Below are positions 9,014-17,145 of a stretch of DNA of 64,000 nucleotides, in pieces. Each line of letters begins with the position of its first letter. Position 1 is the first letter of the stretch. The translations under genes and the position numbers were made by a program. Source of the DNA: Yoonia sp. (GTDB lineage Bacteria; Pseudomonadota; Alphaproteobacteria; Rhodobacterales; Rhodobacteraceae). The DNA is taken from contig NZ_JAFMHJ010000001.1 in assembly GCF_017854565.1 (NCBI RefSeq), positions 1 to 64,000 on the forward strand, given 5' to 3'. The notes under the pieces are model-generated. The model was not told the DNA's origin, ran no database searches, and saw only the letters and a list, made by a program, of their open reading frames with translations.

Positions 9014-9781
9014 ATGCGGCTGATTTGCCCCAATTGTAATGCACAATACGACGTTGCTGATGATGTCATCCCCGAAGGCGGACGTGATGTACAATGCTCA
9101 AGTTGTACGCACACGTGGTTTCAGACCGAAAAGCCCACTGTGGCGGGTCGATCATTCAAACCTTCGGCCAACAAGGCCGCACCGGCTGCGGCCCCGGACA
9201 GCCCGCCAACGCGCCAGCCGCTTGATTCGTCCATCTCCGATATCCTGCGTGAAGAGGCCGCGCGCGAACATGACGTGTCCCCTACCCCTGAAACACCCCC
9301 CGCCGCCGCAACGCAGCCCAAATCTAACACGGACCGCGCCGATGAAACCCGCCGCCGGATCGCCCAGATGACCGAAGAGTCCGGCAATTCCCGCGCCGAC
9401 ATTGCCGCTGGCGCCACCGGTGCCGTTGATAATGCGCGCACCGTGCCAAGCATGGATGAAATCAACGCCAGCCTGCGCGCCCGCGCTCAGGCCAGCGACA
9501 CGTCAGGTCTGACCGAAGACGAAAAGCACGAAGCGACACAAAGACGCGGCTTTCGGCGCGGGTTCTTCTTTGTGCTGGTGCTGATCGGCGTGCTGATCAC
9601 ACCCTACATCTTTGCGCCACAGATCATGGAAACCCTGCCGCAATCGCGCGATATCATGACCAGCTATGTGAACACCGTCGATCAGATGCGCCAGCAACTC
9701 AACGACCAGTTCAACGCAGTGCGGGGAATGGCCGATGATATGGAAGCCCCTGCCGCAACGGACGGACCTGCAGCCAACTAG
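9014..9781 (+). CDS. MJ0042-type zinc-ribbon membrane protein
   Basis: A 255-residue protein. Residues 1-38 form the zinc ribbon: CPNC near residue 5 and CSSC near residue 27, giving four Cys ligands. A long, low-complexity charged linker follows. A single membrane segment (GFFFVLVLIGVLITPYIFA) lies near residues 187-205, with a short periplasmic tail containing the C-terminal helix. The zinc ribbon would face the cytoplasm. Function is unknown; its conserved position next to ftsE and a DUF4175 gene in relatives suggests an envelope or division role, which is inference. ATG at 9014 is preferred because it has a Shine-Dalgarno sequence and opens the ribbon directly. Confidence 0.85.
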   Translation: MRLICPNCNAQYDVADDVIPEGGRDVQCSSCTHTWFQTEKPTVAGRSFKPSANKAAPAAAPDSPPTRQPLDSSISDILREEAAREHDVSPTPETPPAAATQPKSNTDRADETRRRIAQMTEESGNSRADIAAGATGAVDNARTVPSMDEINASLRARAQASDTSGLTEDEKHEATQRRGFRRGFFFVLVLIGVLITPYIFAPQIMETLPQSRDIMTSYVNTVDQMRQQLNDQFNAVRGMADDMEAPAATDGPAAN

Positions 9782-9804
9782 CCCACGATCGGCGGCCATA
9801 CCAA

Positions 9805-9832
9805 GAGGGGTGCGTGCAGTTATGTGCCCCTC
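9805..9832. terminator. Possible bidirectional hairpin between convergent genes
   Basis: GAGGGGTGC pairs with GTGCCCCTC (nine pairs, two of them G-T) around a loop of ten bases, in the 55-base gap between the convergent zinc-ribbon gene and the DUF4175 gene. No T-tract follows on either strand, so it is a weak terminator candidate. Confidence 0.35.
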
Positions 9833-9836
9833 GACT

Positions 9837-12467
9837 CTAGAACTGGTCCAACAACCGGCGCAAATAGTCCCGTTCGACCTCGGGCCTTGCCTGTTCTGCC
9901 GACCGGCGCCGGATTTCATCAAGCAGTTCCTCCGCGCGGCGGTTCACATCCTCACCGCCCAGCAATTCCTGATCGCTGCCCATCGTGCCGGTATTGCCGA
10001 CCTGCCGACCCAGCGGATCACGCTGCCCCGGTACGGGACGCCCGGCGGCATCGCCCTGCTGTGATCCTTGCCCCGGCTCAGACTGGTTCTCGGCCAAAGC
10101 CTGTCCCATCTCGCGCATCCCGTTACGCAAGGCGTCCATGGCTTCGGCCTGCTGGTCAATCGCCTCGGCAAGGTCGCCGTTACGCAGCGCCTGTTCGGCA
10201 CCGTCCATCGCACCTTCGGCCCGCTCCAGCGATTGGCGCGCAATGTCGCCCGCCTCACCGTCAAGGCTTGGCAATCCGTCGCGCTGGCGCTGCAATTCAT
10301 CGCGCAAGGCCTGCTGCCGTTCGGCCAAGCTGCGCTGGTCATCGCCTTCGCCACCGGCGCCACTATCGCTTTGCTGGCCGTTCTGGCCATCCTGCCCAAC
10401 GCCCTGACCCTGCCCCTGCTGGCCGTCCTGACCAGGTTGGTTGCCGCTTTGGCCCTGCTGGCCCGGCTGATTTTCTCCGGGTTCCGCGCCTTGCTGGTCT
10501 TGCTGGCCTTGGCCGGGGTTGAACTGCTCTTGCAGGTCGCGAAACGCATCGTCCGACAGGTCCTGCTGATCGCGCAATGTCTCGGCCAGATCCTGCATTG
10601 ATCGCTGGCCTGGGCTTTGCTGGCCATCGCCGCCTTCGCCCTGCGTCACGCGCATATTCTCCATCAACTGGTTCAGCTGTTCCATCAGTTCTTGCGCCTC
10701 GGCCATCCGGCCTTCCTGCATCAGCTCTTCGATTCGATCCATCAACGCCTGTAACTCATCCATGCTCATGCTGGTCGTGTTCTGACTGTTGTCAGCCTGA
10801 TCAGTCCCATCCGATGGCTCGGCCTGCTCGGCCAGCATCCGCACGTAATCATCGGTCGCCTCGCGTAATTCCTGCATCAGCTCCGCGATTTCCTCGTCCG
10901 AGGCACCGTCGCGCATCGCCTCGGCAAGACGCTCTTGTGCGCGCTCAAGCCGCTCTCTTGCATCGGCCAAACGCCCATCTTCCAGTTGGATCGCCAGATC
11001 CCACAGCGCCTGTACAACCTCGGCCTGTCCTTCATCATCCATGCCGAATTCCGCCATCGCGTCCAGACGGCGTACAATTGTGCGCAGCCGCAGATACGTT
11101 GTCTCGTTCGAAAACAGCCCTTCGGGCCGGTGCGAAATCGCCCGCAAAATCTGATCCACCCGGCGCGCATTCGCCTTGGACCACATCAGATCACGACGTT
11201 GTTCAATCACCGCCTTGGCAAACGGTTCGAAAAACCGCCGCCCCGGCAGGATCAGCGGCTCGGGCGGGGTCACTGCCCTCTGCCCGGCAGCATCGGCCAC
11301 CTGCAATTGCAACGTCACCGGCAGGTTGGCCAGCGGATGCTCACTCAGGTTTTCGATCAGGAATTCGTCGAAATCGGCCCGGTCGCCGGTGAACGGCATC
11401 GGCAGATCCAAAACCAACAGGTCCATCGGATCGGGATCAACAACCAACCCATGCCGCCGGTCAACCGCCCCTAGATCAAGCATAATCGTCGCCGTGCCAG
11501 CTTCTACGCCATAGTCATCCATCGCTGAAAACGGCTGCGACAACTCGCCCATCGCGTCGGCGTCGACCGGGCCGGTCAATTCGACATAGGGCGGCGCGTC
11601 CGCGATTGCGGTCACCTCCCAGTTGCTGCCATTTTCACCGTCAATCGACAGAACACCCGACCGGGTCACGACAAAGCTTTGCTGGGCGTCAGACGCCGCC
11701 CCCAAGTCGGCCAAACGGCCCGACACGGTCTCGGCCACAGTCAACGCACCTACCTGACCATAAAGCCGCAGGGTCAGCTTGCTGCCTGCCGCCACACGCA
11801 GCGGGCCGGCAGGCACATCATTCAGATAAATCGACGGTTTGCCGGTATAGGCTGGCGGCTCGACCCAACCTTCCCAAACCGGGCCGGTGGCCAGCGTGGC
11901 ATCGCCGCCGGTCATGATGTCCCCAACGGACCCCACCCGCAAAAGCGACCCAAACAGCAACGCCGTCACGAAAAACAAAAGCGCGATGAACCGCAGCCCA
12001 TAGGGGTCACGATCCGCAATCCTCAGATCCGGCTCGACGGCGCGCGCCGCGTGGGTGCGTTCGGCCATCCGCGCCATATGCGCACGCCAAACGGCCTCGG
12101 ACGCGGCATCACCGCTGCCAATGGCCTGCGTGTCTGCAATTGCAGCAATCGGTCGCCCCGGCAGCGCGGCATCCACCCGCGCTACGGCCTCTGCTTGGGT
12201 CGGCATATGGAAACGGCGCAGCCCCCAAACCAGTGCCGCCACCATCGCCATGCCCGACAAAACCACCCCGGCCCAAAACACCTCAAGCGGTAGGGTGTCG
12301 TGCCAGCCCATCATCAGCGGGGCCAAGATCACAAATGCAACGGTCCACAGCGGCCAAAACGCCCGCACCGCGCGCTCCGCCACCATGCCCGCGCGCGTTG
12401 CAGCGACAGGCAGGCGCAGATGGCGCATTTGATCCGGCAGGTCGTTCAGCGGGACTCTCCTCGTCAT
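9837..12467 (-). CDS. DUF4175 / TIGR02302 family large membrane protein
   Basis: An 876-residue inner-membrane protein of unknown function widespread in alphaproteobacteria. Two membrane segments lie near residues 36-80 (LWTVAFVILAPLMMGW and VVLSGMAMVAALVWGL) and a third near 154-174. A large periplasmic region follows with predicted beta-rich and long helical parts (about residues 450-640, rich in E, A, L, M). From about 640 to 740 there is a striking Gln/Gly-rich low-complexity run with repeated GQQGQ-like units. The ATG at 12467 gives the usual MTRR start; an ATG 13 codons upstream at 12506 is possible. The gene follows a DUF2834 gene on the same strand by 99 bases. Confidence 0.85.
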   Translation of the reverse strand: MTRRVPLNDLPDQMRHLRLPVAATRAGMVAERAVRAFWPLWTVAFVILAPLMMGWHDTLPLEVFWAGVVLSGMAMVAALVWGLRRFHMPTQAEAVARVDAALPGRPIAAIADTQAIGSGDAASEAVWRAHMARMAERTHAARAVEPDLRIADRDPYGLRFIALLFFVTALLFGSLLRVGSVGDIMTGGDATLATGPVWEGWVEPPAYTGKPSIYLNDVPAGPLRVAAGSKLTLRLYGQVGALTVAETVSGRLADLGAASDAQQSFVVTRSGVLSIDGENGSNWEVTAIADAPPYVELTGPVDADAMGELSQPFSAMDDYGVEAGTATIMLDLGAVDRRHGLVVDPDPMDLLVLDLPMPFTGDRADFDEFLIENLSEHPLANLPVTLQLQVADAAGQRAVTPPEPLILPGRRFFEPFAKAVIEQRRDLMWSKANARRVDQILRAISHRPEGLFSNETTYLRLRTIVRRLDAMAEFGMDDEGQAEVVQALWDLAIQLEDGRLADARERLERAQERLAEAMRDGASDEEIAELMQELREATDDYVRMLAEQAEPSDGTDQADNSQNTTSMSMDELQALMDRIEELMQEGRMAEAQELMEQLNQLMENMRVTQGEGGDGQQSPGQRSMQDLAETLRDQQDLSDDAFRDLQEQFNPGQGQQDQQGAEPGENQPGQQGQSGNQPGQDGQQGQGQGVGQDGQNGQQSDSGAGGEGDDQRSLAERQQALRDELQRQRDGLPSLDGEAGDIARQSLERAEGAMDGAEQALRNGDLAEAIDQQAEAMDALRNGMREMGQALAENQSEPGQGSQQGDAAGRPVPGQRDPLGRQVGNTGTMGSDQELLGGEDVNRRAEELLDEIRRRSAEQARPEVERDYLRRLLDQF

Positions 12468-12566
12468 GTGGCGATGTCTGCCACTATGGCAGCCTAACGC
12501 GCGCAATCACGACTTCATAGGTAGTGCACCTGCGGATAACTGCAAATTGATTACGCGCAGCCCCGG

Positions 12567-12908
12567 CTAAAGTGCGCGCACGGTGTGCCGGTCCGGCGTG
12601 TAGACGATACGGGTCCGGAAATACAGATAAAGCGGCAATCCACAGCTTAATCCGATGCCAAATGTCGCCGGAATAGCCAGCAAAGCCAACCAATTCTTAC
12701 TTTTGCTGACTTCCGTGATGATCCAAAGCGTCAAAACAACAGCCGCAATCGTCAAATCCCAGGTCAGCCCGCTTGTCGCGGCATTCACATGCCAGGCATC
12801 CACCATTTTCATGATGTCCCAACCTTCGGCCTGAAACCACGTCATAAAATAATACATCGGATGAATCGTGCCCCACAGGGCCAGCAGCAAATAGACCGGA
12901 CGCATCAT
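12567..12908 (-). CDS. DUF2834-like small membrane protein
   Basis: A 113-residue protein with three hydrophobic segments: near residues 3-20 (PVYLLLALWGTIHPMYYF), 47-67 (WDLTIAAVVLTLWIITEV) and 73-98 (NWLALLAIPATFGIGLSCGL). The length and the xxxTPDRHTV C-terminus fit the DUF2834 group as I recall it. Function is unknown. The start codons ATGATG overlap the stop of the upstream 57-residue lipoprotein gene, so the two are probably translated from one message with argH. Confidence 0.7.
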   Translation of the reverse strand: MMRPVYLLLALWGTIHPMYYFMTWFQAEGWDIMKMVDAWHVNAATSGLTWDLTIAAVVLTLWIITEVSKSKNWLALLAIPATFGIGLSCGLPLYLYFRTRIVYTPDRHTVRAL

Positions 12909-13078
12909 AGCCCCACCGCGACGGAAACCGGGCCATTGCTGGCACCAAGGTTTGCACTTGGGCTGACACCGCCGGTCCCGATGCTGATACCCACGTTGGC
13001 ACTTGGGCGCCACGGGGCACCATCGGCGCCACACCCGGCCACTGCGGCCACCACAATGATCAAAGCGATCCGTTTCAT
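12905..13078 (-). CDS. Small lipoprotein, 57 residues
   Basis: ATG at 13078 overlaps the argH stop (ATGA) and the TGA at 12907-12905 overlaps the ATGATG of the next gene. The product begins [20 protein letters not shown], a lipoprotein signal peptide with lipobox VAGC and predicted lipidated Cys16. The mature part of about 42 residues is Gly/Ser/Ala/Val-rich and contains an internal repeat, PSANVG near residue 25 and PSANLG near residue 40. It would be anchored in the outer or inner membrane. The function is unknown. The signal peptide and exact nesting between two genes argue that it is real. Confidence 0.8.
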   Translation of the reverse strand: MKRIALIIVVAAVAGCGADGAPWRPSANVGISIGTGGVSPSANLGASNGPVSVAVGL

Positions 13079-14463
13079 TTCAAAACCTCTCTCCAGGCAG
13101 CGATTTGCACACGGACCTGCGCCGGTGCCGTTCCACCAAAGCTTGTGCGCGATGCGACCGAATTTTCAACCCCCAATACGTCAAACACATCTGTCCTGAT
13201 GCCCGCATGCACGGCCTGCATGTCGTCCAGCGTCAGATCAGGCAGGTCACAGCCCTTGCCCTCGGCCACGGCAACCAGCGACCCGGTCACATGGTGCGCC
13301 TCTCGGAACGGCAGCCCCAACTCGCGGACCAGCCAATCGGCCAGATCGGTCGCGGTCGAAAACCCGGTTGCGGCGGCGATTTTCAGACTGTCGCGGTTGG
13401 CGGTCATATCACCGACCATCCCCGTCATAGCCGCCAAGGCCAGCATCAGACTGTCCGCGGCATCAAACGTCTGTTCTTTGTCTTCCTGCATGTCCTTGGA
13501 ATAGGCCAGCGGCAGCCCCTTCATCACGGTCATCAATGCAACATTCGCGCCGAAAATCCGGCCAATCTTGGCACGGATCAGTTCGGCGGCATCGGGATTA
13601 CGCTTTTGCGGCATGATCGACGACCCGGTCGACCATTTGTCCGACATCTTCACAAACCGGAACTGGGCAGACGACCAAATCACCAGCTCTTCGGCCATGC
13701 GCGACAGGTGCATCGCGCAAATACTGCTGGCCGCCAGAAACTCGAGCGCGAAATCGCGGTCGCTGACGGCATCCAGCGAATTGGCCATGGGCCGGTCAAA
13801 GCCCAACGCCTGCGCCGTCATTTCCCGGTCAATCGGGAATGACGTGCCGGCCAACGCGGCCGCACCCAGCGGCGATGCGTTCATCCGTGCGCGTGCGTCG
13901 GCGAAACGCGACCGGTCGCGCGCGAACATCTCGACATAGGCCATCATGTGGTGGCCCCACGTGACGGGCTGCGCCACCTGCAAATGGGTGAACCCCGGCA
14001 TGACCCAATCCGCCCCGGCCTCTGCCTGCCCCAGCAATGCGTGCTGCAACGCGGCCAACGCCTGATCCGCGTGATCACATTGGTCGCGGACCCACAGGCG
14101 GAAATCGACAGCGACCTGATCATTGCGCGACCGCGCCGTGTGCAGCCGACCCGCCGCATCACCGATCAGATCACGCAAGCGCGCCTCGACATTCATGTGA
14201 ATGTCTTCCAAAGCGGTCGAAAACGGGAATTTCCCCGTTTCAATCTCTGACAATACAGTGAGCAGGCCTTCCCCAATCGCCTTTGCATCACTATCGCTAA
14301 TGATGCCGGTCGCCGCCAACATGGCGGCATGGGCCCGTGAACCTGCGATGTCTTGTGGCGCAAGGCGGCGGTCAAACCCGATCGAGGCATTGATTGCCTC
14401 CATGATCGCGTCTGGTCCGGCGGCGAAACGCCCGCCCCACATCGTGTTTGCGGTCTTGGTCAT
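13075..14463 (-). CDS. argH: Argininosuccinate lyase
   Basis: A 462-residue cytoplasmic enzyme of the fumarase/aspartase superfamily that splits argininosuccinate into arginine and fumarate, the last step of arginine synthesis. Diagnostic blocks are MWGGRF near residue 8, the [10 protein letters not shown] segment near residue 108, [17 protein letters not shown] near residue 156, and the superfamily signature [12 protein letters not shown] near residue 280. Length is normal. The ATG at 14463 lies only 13 bases from the start of the divergent tlpA-like gene. Confidence 0.97.
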   Translation of the reverse strand: MTKTANTMWGGRFAAGPDAIMEAINASIGFDRRLAPQDIAGSRAHAAMLAATGIISDSDAKAIGEGLLTVLSEIETGKFPFSTALEDIHMNVEARLRDLIGDAAGRLHTARSRNDQVAVDFRLWVRDQCDHADQALAALQHALLGQAEAGADWVMPGFTHLQVAQPVTWGHHMMAYVEMFARDRSRFADARARMNASPLGAAALAGTSFPIDREMTAQALGFDRPMANSLDAVSDRDFALEFLAASSICAMHLSRMAEELVIWSSAQFRFVKMSDKWSTGSSIMPQKRNPDAAELIRAKIGRIFGANVALMTVMKGLPLAYSKDMQEDKEQTFDAADSLMLALAAMTGMVGDMTANRDSLKIAAATGFSTATDLADWLVRELGLPFREAHHVTGSLVAVAEGKGCDLPDLTLDDMQAVHAGIRTDVFDVLGVENSVASRTSFGGTAPAQVRVQIAAWREVLK

Positions 14464-14476
14464 AAAGGATACGCCT

Positions 14477-15037
14477 ATGCGGAAGTTAAAGTCAGCCCTG
14501 CTTTATACGGCACTCGCCCTCGTTGCAAATGCAGGCTTTGCCGATACGGCCACAATCGCAGACCTGCGGACCGGCGATATGCGCAAGCTGAACCTCCATA
14601 GCACGCCCATAGCCAGCTCTGATATCCCGTTTACCGGCGAGGACGGTCGCGAAATGACCCTCGCAGACTACCGGGGACAATATGTCGTTGTGAATTTCTG
14701 GGCCACGTGGTGTGCGCCCTGCCGCAAGGAAATGCCCCATCTTTCCGCCCTCCAGACCGCGTTGGGTGGTGATGACCTGCAGGTCGTGACAATCGCAACC
14801 GGCCGCAATCCACGCCCCGCGATGGAACGGTTTCTTGCGGAAATCAACGTCGACAATCTGCCCTTGCACACCGACGCGCGGCAATCGCTGGCCCGCAGCC
14901 TTGGCGTGCTGGGCCTGCCGGTGACAATCATCCTCGACCGCGAAGGCCACGAAATCGGGCGTTTGCAAGGCGATGCCGATTGGTCCAGCGACAGTGCGTT
15001 GGCCATCATGGCGGCATTGATCGAACCACCCAAGTGA
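14477..15037 (+). CDS. TlpA-family periplasmic thiol:disulfide oxidoreductase
   Basis: A 186-residue thioredoxin-fold protein. A signal peptide ends near residue 22 ([12 protein letters not shown]). The redox site [14 protein letters not shown] lies near residue 74, and the cis-proline region [12 protein letters not shown] near residue 152. TlpA/ResE-type proteins act as periplasmic reductants in cytochrome c or oxidase maturation. ATG at 14477 is chosen because it gives a clean signal peptide; longer in-frame extensions overlap argH. The stop overlaps the next ATG as TGATG, so the two genes are coupled. Confidence 0.9.
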   Translation: MRKLKSALLYTALALVANAGFADTATIADLRTGDMRKLNLHSTPIASSDIPFTGEDGREMTLADYRGQYVVVNFWATWCAPCRKEMPHLSALQTALGGDDLQVVTIATGRNPRPAMERFLAEINVDNLPLHTDARQSLARSLGVLGLPVTIILDREGHEIGRLQGDADWSSDSALAIMAALIEPPK

Positions 15038-15711
15038 TGCACATCGCCTTTCTGCACACCGCCGACGCCCATGTTGCCACGTTCGATGCGTTGCTCGCGG
15101 CACAGGCCGCCGCCATCCGCGTGACACATCGGGTCCGTCCCGATCTTCTGGACCGCGCGCGGGCCGATGGGCTGGACACCGTCAGGGACGAAACCCTGCG
15201 CGAACTCACCGCATTGTCCGGTGCCGATGCGGTCGTCTGTACCTGTTCCACACTTGGCCCGATCGCTGATGCGGCGGCGACCGACGCGCCTCACGTCTTG
15301 CGTATCGACCGCCCCCTGATGCAGGCCGGCTGCGCGAACGGTCCCAACATCGCTGTCGCTATCTGCCTTGCAAGCACCCGCAACGCGACGCTGGCCCTGC
15401 TGCACGATTGCGCCACGCAGCCGATCACCCCGCAGATCATCATGTGCGCCGACGCATGGCCCTGGTTCGAGGCGGGGAATATGGCTGGCTTTGCGGCAAG
15501 CATCGCCGACACCATCAATGCCGCGCTGATCAAGGACACCACTTGCGTCATTCTGGCCCAGGCATCCATGGCCGTTGCAGCACCCCTGTTGCAGCATACC
15601 GGGCTGCCTGTGCTGTCATCACCCGCTTTGGCCACCGAACGCGCCATCTCCGTCGCCCGGCAAAGACGGCTTAAGCCCGCCCCGATGTCGCCGACAACAA
15701 TAGCGGGTTGA
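15037..15711 (+). CDS. Asp/Glu/hydantoin racemase-like protein
   Basis: A 224-residue cytoplasmic protein. A first Cys in the family position is found in VVCTCSTLGPIAD near residue 66, with CTCST resembling the catalytic Cys-Ser/Thr of Asp/Glu racemases and arylmalonate decarboxylases. RIDRPLMQAGC near residue 90 and a second possible half near SMAVAAPLL follow. The second catalytic Cys of true racemases is not seen: LAQASMA is found where GCT/GCS-type motifs normally occur. Real racemase activity is therefore uncertain. The start overlaps the tlpA-like stop, and the 3' end overlaps convergent yqgE by 41 bases. Confidence 0.65.
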   Translation: MHIAFLHTADAHVATFDALLAAQAAAIRVTHRVRPDLLDRARADGLDTVRDETLRELTALSGADAVVCTCSTLGPIADAAATDAPHVLRIDRPLMQAGCANGPNIAVAICLASTRNATLALLHDCATQPITPQIIMCADAWPWFEAGNMAGFAASIADTINAALIKDTTCVILAQASMAVAAPLLQHTGLPVLSSPALATERAISVARQRRLKPAPMSPTTIAG

Positions 15712-16240
15712 TCCCCAGCACCTTCAGCGCGGCCGTCCATTTATGTTCATCCGCCCGGCCAAACAGGATCTCGTCGCGCGGTTCGCAGACAAGCCAGCCG
15801 TTCTGTGCAATCTCCCGCTCCAACTGCCCCGGCCCCCAACCGGCATAGCCAAGCGCCAGCATAGAGGCCCTTGGCCCTTTGCCACGTGCGATATCCTCAA
15901 GAACATCCAGCGTGGCCGTCATGCCAATCGCATCATCCACCTGCAGCGTGCCAGCCTCGGACCGATAGTCGATAGAATGCAACACAAAGCCACGGGCATG
16001 ATCAACCGGCCCGCCAAAATGCACCCGGATATCACGGACGGTCGGGGACTTATCAATGCCAAGCTGACCCAGCAGGTCCGAAAACTGGACATCGCGCTGC
16101 GGTTTGTTCACAATCAATCCCATGCCGCCATCGTCAGAATGGGCACACATATAAACGACACTGCGCGCAAAACGCGGGTCCCCCATATTGGGCATCGCAA
16201 TCAGCAATTTGCCGACAAGGTTCGTATCTTCTGTTTCCAT
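15671..16240 (-). CDS. yqgE: YqgE/AlgH family protein
   Basis: A 189-residue protein of the UPF0301 (YqgE/AlgH) family. The N-terminus LVGKLLIAMPNMGDPRFARSV, the block GGMGLIVNKP near residue 39, HFGGPVD near residue 74, and the tail block LGYAGWGPGQLEREI near residue 129 are all diagnostic. Molecular function is unknown; AlgH has been linked to transcriptional regulation in pseudomonads. ATG at 16240 gives the standard METxxTNLxGKLL start. Confidence 0.9.
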   Translation of the reverse strand: METEDTNLVGKLLIAMPNMGDPRFARSVVYMCAHSDDGGMGLIVNKPQRDVQFSDLLGQLGIDKSPTVRDIRVHFGGPVDHARGFVLHSIDYRSEAGTLQVDDAIGMTATLDVLEDIARGKGPRASMLALGYAGWGPGQLEREIAQNGWLVCEPRDEILFGRADEHKWTAALKVLGINPLLLSATSGRA

Positions 16241-16344
16241 ATCCACAAGATGTGCCCGCATTGCCCCTGACGCAAGGGGCAACCAGACGCAGGCTCGCCC
16301 AAATGTGACTTCCCATTACAGCGCCGATGCATAAATAACGGGTC

Positions 16345-17145
16345 ATGATAAAAACCTTACGCGCCGCGCTTGTCCTGCTTGCCGTTCCAACGACAATCGT
16401 CGCGGGCCCGCTTGATGAAATTGCCAAAATCGAGGTCCTGCCGGGCTGGCGCACCGCGTCCGGCGACCATATGGCCGGGCTGCGCATCACGCTGGCGCCG
16501 GGGTGGAAAACCTATTGGCGCGCGCCCGGCGATGCAGGCATCCCGCCGCAGTTTTCGTTTGACGGCTCCAGCAATATCAGCATGGTCACGCAGCACTGGC
16601 CGATCCCAGTGGTGTTTGACCAAAATGGCATGCGTTCAATCGGGTATCACGACAGCGTGGTCTTTCCGATCACAGTCGCAACGACCGATCCTCAGACGTC
16701 AACGCAGATCAGCGGCCAAATCGACATCGGCGTCTGCGAGGAAATCTGCATCCCCGTCACCCTGACCTTCGACGCCACGCTGCCGGTCACCGGGACCCGC
16801 GACAGCGCGATTACCGCCGCACTGATCAGCCGGCCCTTGACCCAGGTCGAAGCGCAGGTCGGCACCGTCACCTGCACCATCGCCCCGATCAGCGACGGGT
16901 TGCGCGTGACCGCCACAGTGGACGTCGCCACGACCGGCCCGTCCGAGGTTGTCATCGTCGAAGCCGGTGATGCAAATATCTGGGTGTCAGAGGCCGACGT
17001 GACCCGGAACGGCCGCCAGTTACGCGCGACCGTCGATATGGTCCACACCAGCGGCACCGCTTTTTCGCTCGACCGGTCCGCGGTGCGCATCACCGTGCTG
17101 GGCCGCGATCATGCGATCGACATCCAAGGCTGCACCGCGGGCTAA
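16345..17145 (+). CDS. Periplasmic DsbD-alpha-like (DsbC N-terminal domain) protein
   Basis: A 266-residue exported protein. The signal peptide ends near residue 20 (VPTTIVAGPLDE). The body is an immunoglobulin-like domain resembling the N-terminal domain of DsbD, with the redox-type pair CEEIC near residue 130 inside a GVCEEICIPVT stretch. Unlike full DsbD it has no transmembrane electron-transfer domain and no C-terminal thioredoxin domain, so it needs a partner. Other Cys residues lie near 174 and at the C-terminus. It is a candidate periplasmic thiol protein, perhaps for metal or cytochrome maturation. The stop overlaps the stop of the convergent RND gene by four bases (CTAA). Confidence 0.8.
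   Translation: MIKTLRAALVLLAVPTTIVAGPLDEIAKIEVLPGWRTASGDHMAGLRITLAPGWKTYWRAPGDAGIPPQFSFDGSSNISMVTQHWPIPVVFDQNGMRSIGYHDSVVFPITVATTDPQTSTQISGQIDIGVCEEICIPVTLTFDATLPVTGTRDSAITAALISRPLTQVEAQVGTVTCTIAPISDGLRVTATVDVATTGPSEVVIVEAGDANIWVSEADVTRNGRQLRATVDMVHTSGTAFSLDRSAVRITVLGRDHAIDIQGCTAG

Noticed and set aside
10300-10560. Repetitive DNA considered as tandem repeat or CRISPR-like array
   Set aside because: The repetition comes from Gln/Gly codons of the DUF4175 protein; no spacers of regular length.
9824-10601. Long plus-strand frames opposite the DUF4175 gene, one of them hydrophobic
   Set aside because: They mirror the Gln/Gly-rich and helical part of the real gene on the other strand; no ribosome-binding site or family similarity.
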